Below, piece by piece: positions 44,532-53,957 of a stretch of 64,000 nucleotides of DNA (the first letter of the stretch is position 1; every line of letters begins with the position of its first letter). Source of the DNA: DASQYE01 sp036389315 (GTDB taxonomy: Bacteria; Acidobacteriota; Blastocatellia; Pyrinomonadales; Pyrinomonadaceae); the NCBI GenBank assembly GCA_036389315.1, contig DASVQF010000039.1, positions 1 to 64,000 on the forward strand. The letters run 5' to 3'. The translations under genes were made by a program, and so were the position numbers. Below the pieces are notes generated by a model. The model made no database searches. It was not told the origin of the DNA and worked only from the letters and a program-made list of their open reading frames with translations.

Positions 44532-46586
44532 ATGCTAACTCTTCATCTGCGGCGCTTCGCCGCGCTGACGGCTCTCGCCGCGTTTTTGGCGGCGGCGCAC
44601 CCCGTCTCCTTCGTCGCGAGCGCATCACAGCAGGGCGCAGGCATTGACACCTACGCCATCACGAACGCGCGCATAGTCACCGTCAGTGGGCCCACCATCG
44701 AGCGCGGTACGGTCGTCATACGCGACGGATTGATCGCGGCCGTGGGCCCAAACGTCCCGGCTCCGCCCGACGCCCGCATCATTGACGGCGCGGGATTGAC
44801 GGTCTATCCGGGACTGATAGACTCGAACACCAGCCTCGCGATAGCGCAGCCTACGCCCACGGGTCGCGGCGCGTCGCCGGGCTCCCCGGCCGCGCCGGAG
44901 GCCGCAAATTTCAGCTCGCCCAATTCGACACAGCCGCCCGGCCTGCAACCCGAGCTGCTCGCCTCAGACCTGATCCGCGCGGGCGGCGAGACGCTTGAGT
45001 CGGCCAGGAGCGCAGGCATCACGGCGGCGCTCACAGCCCCGCGCGAAGGCATCCTCGCGGGGCAATCGGCGCTCATCAATCTCGCGGGCGACACTCCGCA
45101 GCAGATGATCGTCCGCTCGCCCGTGGCCCTTCACATAGGCTTTACGCCCCTTCGCACAGGCGTCTATCCGGCTTCGCTGATGGGCGTCTTTTCCGCTCTC
45201 CGCCAAATGTTTCTGGACGCCGGCCGCTACGTGGAAGCGCAGGCCGCTTATGAGCGCGCGCCGCGCGGGCGTCGGCGGCCTGAGCAGGACAAGTCGCTGG
45301 CCGCGCTCATCCCTGCGCTTCGGCGCGAAATGCCGGTAGTGATGTACGCCAACACCGAGCGCGAGATAGAACGCGCGCTCGATCTAGCCAGGGAGTTCAA
45401 CCTGCGCGCCATCATCGCCGGGGGCGAGGAGGCTTGGCGCGTCACAGCTCGTCTGAAGGAGAGCGGCGCGCCCGTCCTGCTCTCGCTCAATTTCCCGCGT
45501 CGTACGAGCGCCATTGTGCCGGAAGCAGACCCAGACCCCTTGCGCGTCCTGCGCGCTCGCGCCGATGCGCCAAAGACCGCCGGTCGCCTGGCGGCCGCGC
45601 GCGTGCCCTTCGCTTTTCAATCCGGCTCGATGTCGAGCATGGCGGACTTTCTCTCTAATGCCGCGAAGACGGTCGAGCAAGGCTTGTCGCGCGAAGAGGC
45701 TGTGCGCGCGCTGACCCTGCGCCCGGCCGAGATACTCGGCGTCGCAGACCGCCTCGGCTCAATCGAAGTGGGCAAGATAGCCAACCTGACCATCACGCGT
45801 GGCGACCTCTTCGACCGCCAGATGCGCGTCAGCCAGGTCTTCATAGACGGCCGGCCCGTCGAGCTGAAGAGCGTCACGAGAACGGCCGGAGCAGCCATCG
45901 CTTCAGGAACCTGGACGCTGAGCGTGGACTTGGGCGAAGGGCCGCAGGCCGTCACGCTCACGCTGCAACAGGAGGGCGAGCGCCTGCGCGGCTCGCTTCA
46001 GGGCGCTCTGGGCTCTGCGCAGATCGCCAACGCTTCCATCGGAGCGGGAGGCGACATACGCTTCACGGCTCCCGTCAATGTCAGCGGCCTGACAACCGAA
46101 GCCAACTTCACCGGCACGATCATCGGCAACGAGATGCGCGGACAGGTCGCCGTCGTCGGCCGCGCGCCCGGCTCTTTCACAGGCACGCGTCCGGGCGGTG
46201 GGCCCACTGCTCCGCCTCAGCGCGCAACGCCGCCGCAACCCGACGCCGTTTCGTCGCGCTCAACGGGCGAGGCAGGGGCCAACAATCTGACGGGCACGTG
46301 GACGATCACCTACGATGTCGGGGGCCAGGCTGTGCCGGGCACGCTCACGCTTCGTCAACAGGGCAACACGCTGACCGGCACGATTCAAAGCTCTTTCGGC
46401 AGCTCCGAGATAGCCAATGGCTCCGCCGGCCCCGAAGGCTTTCGCTTCACCACCACCGAGACCGTACAGGGCCGCACGGTCGAAATCACTATTACGGGGA
46501 CAGCCAGCGGCAACACTCTGCGCGGGACGGCCACCTCGCAGCTCGGCACTATGGCTTTCACAGGAACAAGACCACCAGAACAGTGA
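44532..46586 (+). CDS. Secreted amidohydrolase-like protein lacking metal ligands, with duplicated C-terminal beta domain
   Basis: A 684-residue protein with a signal peptide (about 1-33) and an amidohydrolase beta-sandwich start (AITNARIVTVSG). The usual PGLIDxHxH is here PGLIDSNTSLAI, with no histidines, and later ligand positions read YANTERE, IIAGGEEAW and QSGSMSS. It is therefore probably not a metal hydrolase. After residue 455 come two copies of a roughly 100-residue beta-rich unit (GTWTLSVDLGEGPQ... and GTWTITYDVGGQAV..., each ending FTGTRP). The stop overlaps the next start (ATGA). Confidence 0.85.
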   Translation: MLTLHLRRFAALTALAAFLAAAHPVSFVASASQQGAGIDTYAITNARIVTVSGPTIERGTVVIRDGLIAAVGPNVPAPPDARIIDGAGLTVYPGLIDSNTSLAIAQPTPTGRGASPGSPAAPEAANFSSPNSTQPPGLQPELLASDLIRAGGETLESARSAGITAALTAPREGILAGQSALINLAGDTPQQMIVRSPVALHIGFTPLRTGVYPASLMGVFSALRQMFLDAGRYVEAQAAYERAPRGRRRPEQDKSLAALIPALRREMPVVMYANTEREIERALDLAREFNLRAIIAGGEEAWRVTARLKESGAPVLLSLNFPRRTSAIVPEADPDPLRVLRARADAPKTAGRLAAARVPFAFQSGSMSSMADFLSNAAKTVEQGLSREEAVRALTLRPAEILGVADRLGSIEVGKIANLTITRGDLFDRQMRVSQVFIDGRPVELKSVTRTAGAAIASGTWTLSVDLGEGPQAVTLTLQQEGERLRGSLQGALGSAQIANASIGAGGDIRFTAPVNVSGLTTEANFTGTIIGNEMRGQVAVVGRAPGSFTGTRPGGGPTAPPQRATPPQPDAVSSRSTGEAGANNLTGTWTITYDVGGQAVPGTLTLRQQGNTLTGTIQSSFGSSEIANGSAGPEGFRFTTTETVQGRTVEITITGTASGNTLRGTATSQLGTMAFTGTRPPEQ

Positions 46587-48028
46587 TGAGAAAACTTCTT
46601 GCGCTCATACTCTTGATTTCGCTCTCGGGCCTGGCGCTGCCCGGCGCTGTGGCGAATGCGCAGCAGCAGCGGCGGACTCCCGCGCAGGCTGAGACGCTCA
46701 TTCGCAACGCTACTATCCTGACCGTCTCGCACGGCACGCTTCAGAACTCGGACATTCTCATTCGCGGCGGAAAGATCGCGGCCGTCGGCGCAAACCTCTC
46801 TGTGCCAGCGGGCGCGCGCGTGATAGACGCGACGGGCAAGTACGTGATGCCGGGCATCATAGACTGCCACTCGCACACGATGATTGATGCCGTCAACGAG
46901 TTCAGCTATTCCGTCACCTCTATGGTGCGCGTCCGAGACGTGCTGAATCCGACGGACGTGGACATCTACCGCGAGCTTGCGGGCGGAACGACCGTAGCCA
47001 ATCTGTTGCACGGCTCGGCCAACGCCATCGGCGGCCAGAACACGGTCGTCAAGCTCAAGTACGGACGCCCGGCCGAAGATTTCGTCTTTCCGGGCGCGCC
47101 TCCGGGCATCAAGTTCGCGCTCGGCGAAAACCCCAAGCGCTCGCACTTTCCGCCCGTCGCGGGACAGCCACGCCGTTATCCTTCGACCCGTATGGGAGTC
47201 GAGGAGGTGATCCGCGACGCCTTCGTGAGGGCGCGCGATTACAAGCGCACCTGGGATGAGTATCGCGCCGCGCTCGCTCGCGGCGAAAAGAGCTTGATCG
47301 CGCCGCGCCGAGACTTGCAGCTTGAGCCGCTGGTGGAAGTCCTCGAAGGCAAGCGATTGGTGCACGCTCATTCTTATCGCGCGGACGAGATTCTGATGCT
47401 CATCAACCTGGCCGAAGAGTTCGGCTTCAAGGTGAGGACTTTCCAGCACGCCCTGGAAGCCTACAAGGTCGCGCCCGAGATTGCCCGCCACGGCGCGGGC
47501 GCTTCGATCTTTGCGGATAGCTGGGGCTACAAGATCGAAGCCTTCGATGCGATTCCTTATAACGGAGCCATCCTGACGCGCGCGGGCGTCAACGTCTCCG
47601 TCAACTCGGACTCGAACGAGAGAGCGCGCCGCCTTAACATAGACGCCGCCAAGCTGATGAAGTACGGCGACCTCTCGGAAGAGGAGGCGCTCAAGACCAT
47701 TACTCTCAACCCTGCCTGGCAGCTTGGCATAGACAACCGGGTCGGCTCCGTTGATGTGGGCAAGGACGCAGACCTGGTCGTCTGGAACGGCCATCCCTTC
47801 AGCGTCTACTCACGCGTCGAGACGACTTTGATCGACGGCGAGGTCTTCTTCGACCGCCAGCAAGACCTGGCGCGACGCGAAGAGCTTGAGAGAGAGCGAG
47901 CGCGCCTTGAGCGTGACGAAGCGAACCGCCCGCCCGCCACGGGTGCGACTACGCCTTCAGCGCCGCGCCTGCGCGGCAGGGCCCAAGACCGGGACGATGC
48001 GGAAAGGCTCGGGGGGGATAATCACTGA
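46586..48028 (+). CDS. Secreted amidohydrolase with intact metal site
   Basis: A 480-residue protein with signal peptide (MRKLLALILLISLSGLALPG). The HxH motif is in PGIIDCHSHTMID, and further ligands are found in LVHAHSYRADEI, FQHALEAYKVA and SVNSDSNERA (HS aspartate). It is the only one of the three adjacent family members with a complete site, so it is the likely active enzyme, perhaps a peptidase- or imidazolonepropionase-like hydrolase. The ATG overlaps the TGA of the gene before, and its TGA overlaps the next start. Confidence 0.88.
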   Translation: MRKLLALILLISLSGLALPGAVANAQQQRRTPAQAETLIRNATILTVSHGTLQNSDILIRGGKIAAVGANLSVPAGARVIDATGKYVMPGIIDCHSHTMIDAVNEFSYSVTSMVRVRDVLNPTDVDIYRELAGGTTVANLLHGSANAIGGQNTVVKLKYGRPAEDFVFPGAPPGIKFALGENPKRSHFPPVAGQPRRYPSTRMGVEEVIRDAFVRARDYKRTWDEYRAALARGEKSLIAPRRDLQLEPLVEVLEGKRLVHAHSYRADEILMLINLAEEFGFKVRTFQHALEAYKVAPEIARHGAGASIFADSWGYKIEAFDAIPYNGAILTRAGVNVSVNSDSNERARRLNIDAAKLMKYGDLSEEEALKTITLNPAWQLGIDNRVGSVDVGKDADLVVWNGHPFSVYSRVETTLIDGEVFFDRQQDLARREELERERARLERDEANRPPATGATTPSAPRLRGRAQDRDDAERLGGDNH

Positions 48029-49377
48029 TGCTGACGGGAAAGAGAATCAAGAAAATTCTGTGCCTCCTGGCCTGCTGCTGCTGCGGCGCTTCTCTGTTCG
48101 CCGCTCAGAACGTATGGGCCCAGCGGGCGGGCGCAGCCACTAACGAGACTTACGTTATACGCAACGCGCGCATAGTAACAGTCACCGGCCCCGAAATTGA
48201 GAACGGCACGCTCGTCATCCGCGACGGCCGTATAGAGGCTGTCGGCGCAAACGTCTCCGCTGCGCCGGGCGCGCAGGAGATAGACGCGCGTGGGCTCACC
48301 GTCTATCCGGGGATGATTGACGCCGGGACGGCGCTCGGTCTTTCGGAGATAGAGCTGGGCGCGCCCGGCTCAGTGGACATCTCCGAAGTGGGCGAGATGA
48401 ACCCGAACGCCTCCGCCTACAACGCCATCAATCCGCACAGCGCACACGTCAACGTCACTCGCGTCAACGGCATCACGAGCGTCGTTGCGCTGCCCCGTGG
48501 CGGCCTCATCTCGGGCCAGGCCGCGCTCATCAACCTGGACGGCACGACGCCCGCCGAGATGGCCGTCTTGCGCCAGGCGGCGCTGGTCATAAACTTTCCC
48601 CGCGCGGCCGCCACGGAAGGCGGCAGCTATTTCGTCCCGCCGACGGATGTTCCGATCACCGAGGCGCTGACGACGCGCGAGCGGCAGATAGAGCGGTTGC
48701 GCAAGCTCCTGCGCGACGCCGAAGCCTACGGCCGTGCGCAGGAGGCCTACGCTCGCGACCCTAAGCTTCCCCGCCCGGCGCAATCCGTAGTCCTCGCCGC
48801 GCTCGTCCCCTTCGTGCACGGCGAGCGCCCGGTGATCTTTCGCGCCGAGCGCGAATCGGAGATACGCGCGGCCGTGCGCTTTGCGGACGAGTTGCGCCTG
48901 AAGGCCATCATCCTCGGCGGCGGCGAAGCCTGGAAAGCAGCGGCGCTTTTGAAAGAGCGCAACGTGCCGGTGATCGTGACGAGCGTGCGCGACCTGCCGC
49001 CGCTCGAAGACGACTATTACGACGTGCTCTACACGAACCCGGCCAAGCTGCAACAGGCTGGCGTGCGCTTCTGCATCTCTTCGGGCGACACAGGGCCGGA
49101 GGTGCGCGACCTTCCCTACCACGCCGGGATGGCCGCCAGCTTCGGACTGCCGCGTGACGAAGCCTTAAAGTCAGTCACACTTTACCCGGCGCAGATCATG
49201 GGCGTCGCAGACCGCCTCGGCTCAATCGAAGCGGGCAAGACTGCCAACCTGGTCATCACAGACGGCGATCTGCTGGACGCGCGCACCCACGTCCGCCACC
49301 TTTTCATACAGGGCCGCAAGCTTCCCCTCACCAGCCGCCACACGGAGCTTTACGAACAGTTCAAGGATAGAAGATAA
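48028..49377 (+). CDS. Secreted amidohydrolase-like protein lacking metal ligands
   Basis: A 449-residue secreted protein similar to the gene two before. RNARIVTVTGPEIENG gives the beta-sandwich start. The metal motif is replaced: PGMIDAGTALGLSEIELG, and the later positions read IFRAERESEI, IILGGGEAW and CISSGDTGPE. It keeps the fold and the C-terminal SIEAGKTANLVITDGD. It is the third gene of an ATGA-linked operon, so it may form a complex with its active neighbour. It ends at hairpin B3. Confidence 0.85.
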   Translation: MLTGKRIKKILCLLACCCCGASLFAAQNVWAQRAGAATNETYVIRNARIVTVTGPEIENGTLVIRDGRIEAVGANVSAAPGAQEIDARGLTVYPGMIDAGTALGLSEIELGAPGSVDISEVGEMNPNASAYNAINPHSAHVNVTRVNGITSVVALPRGGLISGQAALINLDGTTPAEMAVLRQAALVINFPRAAATEGGSYFVPPTDVPITEALTTRERQIERLRKLLRDAEAYGRAQEAYARDPKLPRPAQSVVLAALVPFVHGERPVIFRAERESEIRAAVRFADELRLKAIILGGGEAWKAAALLKERNVPVIVTSVRDLPPLEDDYYDVLYTNPAKLQQAGVRFCISSGDTGPEVRDLPYHAGMAASFGLPRDEALKSVTLYPAQIMGVADRLGSIEAGKTANLVITDGDLLDARTHVRHLFIQGRKLPLTSRHTELYEQFKDRR

Positions 49378-49380
49378 GAG

Positions 49381-49459
49381 AAATGATGAAGGCCGCAAGG
49401 CGGAATGATGAATGAAAGACCATCGGCTTTTCATTCATCCTTGCGGCCTTCATCATTTC
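49381..49459. repeat. Intergenic hairpin repeat, family B (copy B3)
   Basis: AAATGATGAAGGCCGCAAGG on the left is exactly mirrored by CCTTGCGGCCTTCATCATTT on the right. It fills the space between two convergent genes. Confidence 0.8.
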
Positions 49460-50921
49460 ATTGGACGGAGTTCGCTATCAACTGGTAATAGAACCGGACG
49501 CACTGCGCGTAGTCCTCGACGGAGATTCTCTCGTCCGTGCCGTGAATCCTCTTTAAATCTTCCGCGTTGACGATGAAGGGAGCGAAGCGATAGATGTTGT
49601 TGCCGAGCGCGGCGTAATGTCTTGAGTCCGTGGCGGCGATGACTTGGGAGGGCGCGACCAGAGCGCCCTGAAACGTCTGGCGTATGGAGCGTTCGAGCAG
49701 AAGGTATCCGGCCGAGTCTGTGCCCGCGACGGCCGACGGCTCGTTTGCAGTCTCGCCGTAGCGCGAGACTTTGACGCGCCCGTCGTTAATCGCTCGAACC
49801 GTGTGGTCGATGACGCTTTGAATCGTGTCGCCCGGCAGGATGCGAAAGTTGACGACGGCGCTGGCCCTCGCGGGCAGCACGTTCTCCTTCACCCCGCCCT
49901 CGATCATCGTCGCAGCAGTAGTCGTACGCAAAGCAGCATTGGTCGAAGGAGCGGCGGCCAACTGGCGCTCGACCAGGGGGCGAAAGAGCCAGAGGTTGGC
50001 AAAGACCATTCTCTTGGCAAAGGGCATCTCCGGCCCCACGTACTCGAAGGTGCGGCCGATGACGCCGCGACTACTGCCTGGCATCTGGTTCTCCTCAAGC
50101 CTGCTGATGGCCGCGCTCAGGATGCCTATGGCCGTGTGCTGCGGAGGTGAAGAGGAGTGGCCGCCTTCGCCTTCGACGCTCAGCTCAAGACTGACGATGC
50201 CCTTCTCGGCAACGCCGATGAGTGCGACAGGGCTCCCGACGCCCGGCAGTATGCCGCTCGTCACAGCACTGCCTTCGTCAAGAATATAGTCCGGCCTCAC
50301 GCCCCGGCTCTGCAACAGCGAGGCGATCTTCGCCGCGCCTTTCGGGCCACCCACCTCTTCGTCGTGCCCGAAGGCCAGATAGACGGTGCGCCTCGGCTGA
50401 ACCCCCTGGGCCAACAGCAGCTCTACGGCTTCCAGCAGGCCCATCACGCCGACCTTATCGTCCAGGGCCCCGCGCCCCCAGATAAATCCGTCCTGTATGT
50501 TTCCCCCGAAGGGAGGCTGCGTCCAGTTGCCTTCCGTTCCGGGCTCGACCGGCACAACGTCTTGGTGCGACATGAGCACTATGGGCCCAGGCCCTTCCTC
50601 CCGCCCCTTCCAGGTGTAGAGCAGGCTGTAATCACCCACCACCTCTTTCGTGAGCGTCGCGTGTACGCGCGGGAAGCTGGCTTCCAGAAACTTATGGAAG
50701 GCCGCGAACTCCTCGCCCCGAAACTGTTTGGCGTCCGCGTACGAGACCGTCTGAAAGCGCAACGCCTGGGCCAACCGCCCCGCCACCGCCTCCCTGTCAA
50801 CGACACTCCCCACGCCCGGCTCGACCTGCACCTGGCGGGAGGTAAAGCGAAGCGTCCTGACCACAAGCACCGCCGCCAACGCGATCAGGCATAACAGAAG
50901 CAGTAGACCTATTTTCTTCAT
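49458..50921 (-). CDS. M20 family metallopeptidase
   Basis: A 487-residue protein, start ATG 50921 behind GGAGG, with an N-terminal membrane anchor (MKKIGLLLLLCLIALAAVLV). The dizinc residues are VLMSHQDVVPVE (H), WGRGALDDKVG (D), FGHDEEVGG (catalytic E and ligand E), LDEGS and the C-terminal ATDSRHYAALG (H). Together these match carboxypeptidase PM20D1/CPS1-like peptidases. It is probably in the periplasm, held by its N-terminal helix. It is convergent with the amidohydrolase operon. Confidence 0.92.
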   Translation of the reverse strand: MKKIGLLLLLCLIALAAVLVVRTLRFTSRQVQVEPGVGSVVDREAVAGRLAQALRFQTVSYADAKQFRGEEFAAFHKFLEASFPRVHATLTKEVVGDYSLLYTWKGREEGPGPIVLMSHQDVVPVEPGTEGNWTQPPFGGNIQDGFIWGRGALDDKVGVMGLLEAVELLLAQGVQPRRTVYLAFGHDEEVGGPKGAAKIASLLQSRGVRPDYILDEGSAVTSGILPGVGSPVALIGVAEKGIVSLELSVEGEGGHSSSPPQHTAIGILSAAISRLEENQMPGSSRGVIGRTFEYVGPEMPFAKRMVFANLWLFRPLVERQLAAAPSTNAALRTTTAATMIEGGVKENVLPARASAVVNFRILPGDTIQSVIDHTVRAINDGRVKVSRYGETANEPSAVAGTDSAGYLLLERSIRQTFQGALVAPSQVIAATDSRHYAALGNNIYRFAPFIVNAEDLKRIHGTDERISVEDYAQCVRFYYQLIANSVQ

Positions 50922-51110
50922 CCAGCCTCCTTCTCCGTACGGAAGCTCAAAAGGAAGAGGAGCCCGGCGCGCCCTGAAGTCTCGATCACAAGTGCCGGGA
51001 CAGTCCGATCCCGAGCGCGCGAGTAAATTATTCTCGCCCCGCATGGCTGTCAATTCCACAGCGCCAGCCTTCGCCGGATTCCCCGGCGCGGCCGCTCGGA
51101 GCCCTTCCTC

Positions 51111-51614
51111 TTATCCTTTCACGACCAGCTTATCCGGTGGCAGCATCGCCGGCATTCCCTTGTGCTGCCAGCAGCGGCCCGTGCCACGCACGCGGCGCTG
51201 GCAGGGAGTGCCCCTCTGCGTGCGCGCCCCGCAGATTGAGATCGTCTCGTGAGGGTCGGTCGGGCGCTCGCCAGCCGTGCCGTCCGGGCCATAGCCGGGC
51301 TCGGAGCCGCCAGACTGCGCGGCGCTCGCCCCGGCCCCGCCGTTAGATTGCGTGCCGGCTTTTGGGGTCGCGGCAGGGATAACGCTCGGTTGCTGCGCGC
51401 GCTCGATTATCAGCGGCGGAGGGCCCGGCCGTTTGAAGCGCCCTGCGGCCAGGCCAAGCCCGAAGAGAGCCAGGCCGACGACGGCCGACAAGAGGATTTG
51501 CCTGCTCTGAAAACGCCTGGCGCAGAGGGGACAAAAGCTGCGGCTCGTCCACGGACGCCAGCGCTCGCGCTCAACGCGCGTTCCACATTCGGCACAGAAA
51601 TTTGGTCTATACAT
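51111..51614 (-). CDS. Membrane protein with zinc-ribbon and C-terminal zinc-finger-like motif
   Basis: A 167-residue protein, start ATG 51614 behind AGGAG. NFCAECGTRVERER...SFCPLCARRF is a CxxC/CxxC ribbon (residues 6-35), one transmembrane helix follows (about 40-60), then a low-complexity linker. The C-terminus has ICGARTQRGTPCQRRV then GTGRCWQHKG, a C-x6-C...C-x2-H set common in small bacterial proteins and probably a second zinc site. No function known. Confidence 0.75.
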   Translation of the reverse strand: MYRPNFCAECGTRVERERWRPWTSRSFCPLCARRFQSRQILLSAVVGLALFGLGLAAGRFKRPGPPPLIIERAQQPSVIPAATPKAGTQSNGGAGASAAQSGGSEPGYGPDGTAGERPTDPHETISICGARTQRGTPCQRRVRGTGRCWQHKGMPAMLPPDKLVVKG

Positions 51615-51881
51615 CGTGAGGTTCTCCTGTAGAGTCTGTGAGGGACGCTCCCGGCCGCGACGCTGACCGTGAGGAGAAACGAAAGAGCGTCCGTGGCCGC
51701 GCATTATAGCCCTAAAACATCTCGCCTTCGCAACCCCTCCCTGTCGTTGCGCGCGCGGCACATGTTGCACGCGTAAAACAAGCGTGCTATAGTCCAGGGT
51801 ACTCCCGAAAAGACAAGATCGTCCGCCGTAGCTGTGTGTTCGCGCTCAAGAGCGGCGGGCGGAAGGCGGGAGGCGAGTCCG

Positions 51882-52514
51882 ATGGGCCTGAGGCTTTACT
51901 GCAATCGCTACACGCATTTCAAAGACCCGCTGGTGTGCTCTGTGGTCTGTCCGTATCGCACACGCTGCCAGGACTTCGCCCTTTTTTATGACGCGCATCG
52001 CAGCGACATAGACGCGCTCGTCGAAGGCTATTACGCAGCGCAAGCAGTCATCCCTGCGCTCAAGCGCAATCGCACGCTTGTCTCTGCTGCTGCGCCGACC
52101 GAGATGCGCGCGCTTATCAAACTGGAGGTCAAAAGAGAGATGCCGGAAACAACATATATCTGGATTGGAAAAGACGATCAGGCCGAGCTGCTCAACCTGG
52201 AAGAGATCATCCGCCGGGCCGAGCGCGGCGCGAAGGCCAAGAATATTTACAAGATCGCGCAGGAGATGGAGCTGCGCTTTCAGCTTGTGCCACGCAAGCG
52301 AATCGAGAAGGCCAAGCGGACTGTCGCGGCCGAAGCCGAGCGCGCAGCCGCACGCCGCTCCTCACGCCTGCGCGCAGTCTCTTCTTCCGCGCCGGCAGAG
52401 ACGCCCGTCCCCCAACCGCTCAACGCAGCTTCAGCGAGCGGCGCTCAGGCCACGCAGACTTCTCCAGCGCGCCGCACACGCACGCGCGCCGCAAAGGCCG
52501 CCGGAGAGAGATAA
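51882..52514 (+). CDS. Hypothetical protein with N-terminal cysteine cluster
   Basis: A 210-residue protein, start ATG 51882 after GGGAGG. YCNRYTHFKDPLVCSVVC then PYRTRC gives four cysteines in 30 residues, a likely metal site. The middle is helical (EEIIRRAERGAKAKNIYKIA), and the C-terminus is an Ala/Pro/Arg-rich tail that looks disordered. I do not recognise a family. It is followed by 170 bp and the VWFA gene. Confidence 0.7.
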   Translation: MGLRLYCNRYTHFKDPLVCSVVCPYRTRCQDFALFYDAHRSDIDALVEGYYAAQAVIPALKRNRTLVSAAAPTEMRALIKLEVKREMPETTYIWIGKDDQAELLNLEEIIRRAERGAKAKNIYKIAQEMELRFQLVPRKRIEKAKRTVAAEAERAAARRSSRLRAVSSSAPAETPVPQPLNAASASGAQATQTSPARRTRTRAAKAAGER

Positions 52515-52687
52515 GGGCCAAGCGGTTTTCCAAGCCTCTTCAAAGCAACTCGCCAGCCCCTTCGCGGCGTCCGACAAGGGCGACCCCTCGGAGGGCGCTC
52601 GCGCCCGGCTTCGCCCGGCTTGCCAAAGCCACGCGTCGCCGTGCATACTCAGTGATCTAAGAGTTTCGCTTGATGTGGCCCTGAGCA

Positions 52688-53740
52688 ATGATCTATTCAC
52701 GTTTACTTTCTACGTTCTCCATCCGAAATCTTACCCGCTTTGTTCTGACGCTCCTGCTTCTCTGCGTCTCTTCGGCGACCTCTGTACAGCCTCCGGTCAG
52801 GGCGCAGCAGGAAGACCCGGATGTGGTCAAGGTCGAGACCAACCTGGTGCAGCTCAACGTCGGCGTAGTGGATCGACAGGGGCGGGCCGTGACCAATCTT
52901 TCGCGCAACGATTTCATCGTCTACGAGGACGACGTGCGCCAGCCGATAGTCAACTTCGAGCCGGCGACGGCCCCCTTCAGCCTCGTCCTCTTGCTCGACA
53001 TGTCCGGCTCGACGCTCAATTTCCGGATGTCGCTCAAGCAGGCCGCGCTGCGCTTCATAGACGCGCTCTCGCCCGCAGACCGCGTCTCGGTCATAGCCTT
53101 CAACGCCAAGGTCGAGACGCTACAGAAATTCACCGCCGACCGGCGCAAGATCGCCAACGCCATCTCCTACGCCGAGGGCAAGGGCGAGACACACTTTTAC
53201 CAGGCGCTCCGTCAATCGCTTCAGGAATTGGCCAAGGAAGGAGAGCGGCGCAAAGCCATCGTCGTCCTAAGCGACGGGCTCGACACAGAGATGCGCAACA
53301 TGGATCGCACCTCTGCCGCGAGCGCCAAGACCAACGAGGAGGCCATCGCCTCTATCAAACCCGACGCGAGCCCGTCGCTAAACGCAGTCCTCAACGCGGC
53401 TGACCGCCAGGGCGTCACGATCTACCCGCTCGCGCTGCCCTCGGGCGACCCTCAGCGCCTGCCCTTCCCAGACCCGAAGCTGATAGCCATCTACACCGCC
53501 GCCCGCTCGCGCCTGCAAACCTTAGCAGACCGCACGGGCGGCCGTCTCAACGAGATCAAGCGCCTCGAAGACCTGGGCTTTCTCTATGCCGAGGTGGCCG
53601 CAGACCTGCGCACGCTCTACAGCGTCGGCTACCAGCCCGCAGGCCAGCGCGCACGCGACGGGCGCTGGCGCAAGATACGCATCGAAGTCGCCCGCCCCGA
53701 ACTCATAGCCCGCACCCGCCCCGGCTACTTCGCCCGCTAA
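52688..53740 (+). CDS. Secreted VWFA-related protein (acidobacterial type)
   Basis: A 350-residue exported protein. The signal region (about 1-38) is followed by VKVETNLVQLNVGVVDRQGR and the FIVYEDDVRQPI pattern, then a von Willebrand A domain with the MIDAS DMSGST (about residue 103) and ALSPADRVSVIAF. This combination is the acidobacterial VWFA-related family, one reason to place the organism in Acidobacteriota. Function is unknown; a protein-binding or adhesion role is likely. It ends 70 bp before tRNA-Arg. Confidence 0.88.
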   Translation: MIYSRLLSTFSIRNLTRFVLTLLLLCVSSATSVQPPVRAQQEDPDVVKVETNLVQLNVGVVDRQGRAVTNLSRNDFIVYEDDVRQPIVNFEPATAPFSLVLLLDMSGSTLNFRMSLKQAALRFIDALSPADRVSVIAFNAKVETLQKFTADRRKIANAISYAEGKGETHFYQALRQSLQELAKEGERRKAIVVLSDGLDTEMRNMDRTSAASAKTNEEAIASIKPDASPSLNAVLNAADRQGVTIYPLALPSGDPQRLPFPDPKLIAIYTAARSRLQTLADRTGGRLNEIKRLEDLGFLYAEVAADLRTLYSVGYQPAGQRARDGRWRKIRIEVARPELIARTRPGYFAR

Positions 53741-53809
53741 GCCGTGGGCTACAAAAGCGCGCCTGCTTGACACGCTTAAAAGCGGTACGTATCATTCCTC
53801 ATACAAAGC

Positions 53810-53883
53810 GCACCCGTAGCTCAGTTGGATAGAGTACTTGACTACGAATCAAGGGGTCGGAAGTTCGAGTCTTCCCGGGTGCA
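53810..53883 (+). tRNA. tRNA-Arg(ACG), intact, at the left end of an integrated element
   Basis: Acceptor GCACCCG/CGGGTGC, D arm AGCTCAGTTGGATAGAGT, anticodon stem CTTGA/TCAAG with loop CTACGAA and anticodon ACG, T arm with GTTCGAGTC. A34 is a substrate for TadA. The 3' half from 53840 is repeated at 59900, marking the integration site. Confidence 0.95.
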
Positions 53884-53887
53884 TTAT
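53840..53887 (+). repeat. Attachment site attL
   Basis: 48 bp (GACTACGAATCAAGGGGTCG... to ...GCATTAT), identical to 59900-59947. It lies within the intact tRNA-Arg gene. Confidence 0.88.
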
Positions 53888-53902
53888 TAAAATCAAACAG
53901 TT

Positions 53903-53929
53903 ACGGGCAGCCGATTGGCTGCCCGTTTC
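53903..53929 (+). terminator. Terminator after tRNA-Arg carried by the element
   Basis: ACGGGCAGCC-GATT-GGCTGCCCGT (53903-53926) is followed by TTCT. It replaces the original downstream terminator, which now lies beyond attR. Confidence 0.85.
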
Positions 53930-53932
53930 TAC

Positions 53933-53957
53933 TTTGTGTGCCTATAGTGTGCCAACT
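53933..53957 (+). repeat. Putative integrase arm-site repeat, left copy
   Basis: Contains two GTGTGCC-type words 11 bp apart and matches 21 of 25 bases with 59763-59787, in the same orientation. Both copies are close inside the element ends, as expected for integrase arm-type sites. Confidence 0.6.

Noticed and set aside
52515..52687. Small gene or RNA between the cysteine-cluster gene and the VWFA gene
   Set aside because: The 170 bp contain no ribosome site or clear structure beyond GC-rich runs.
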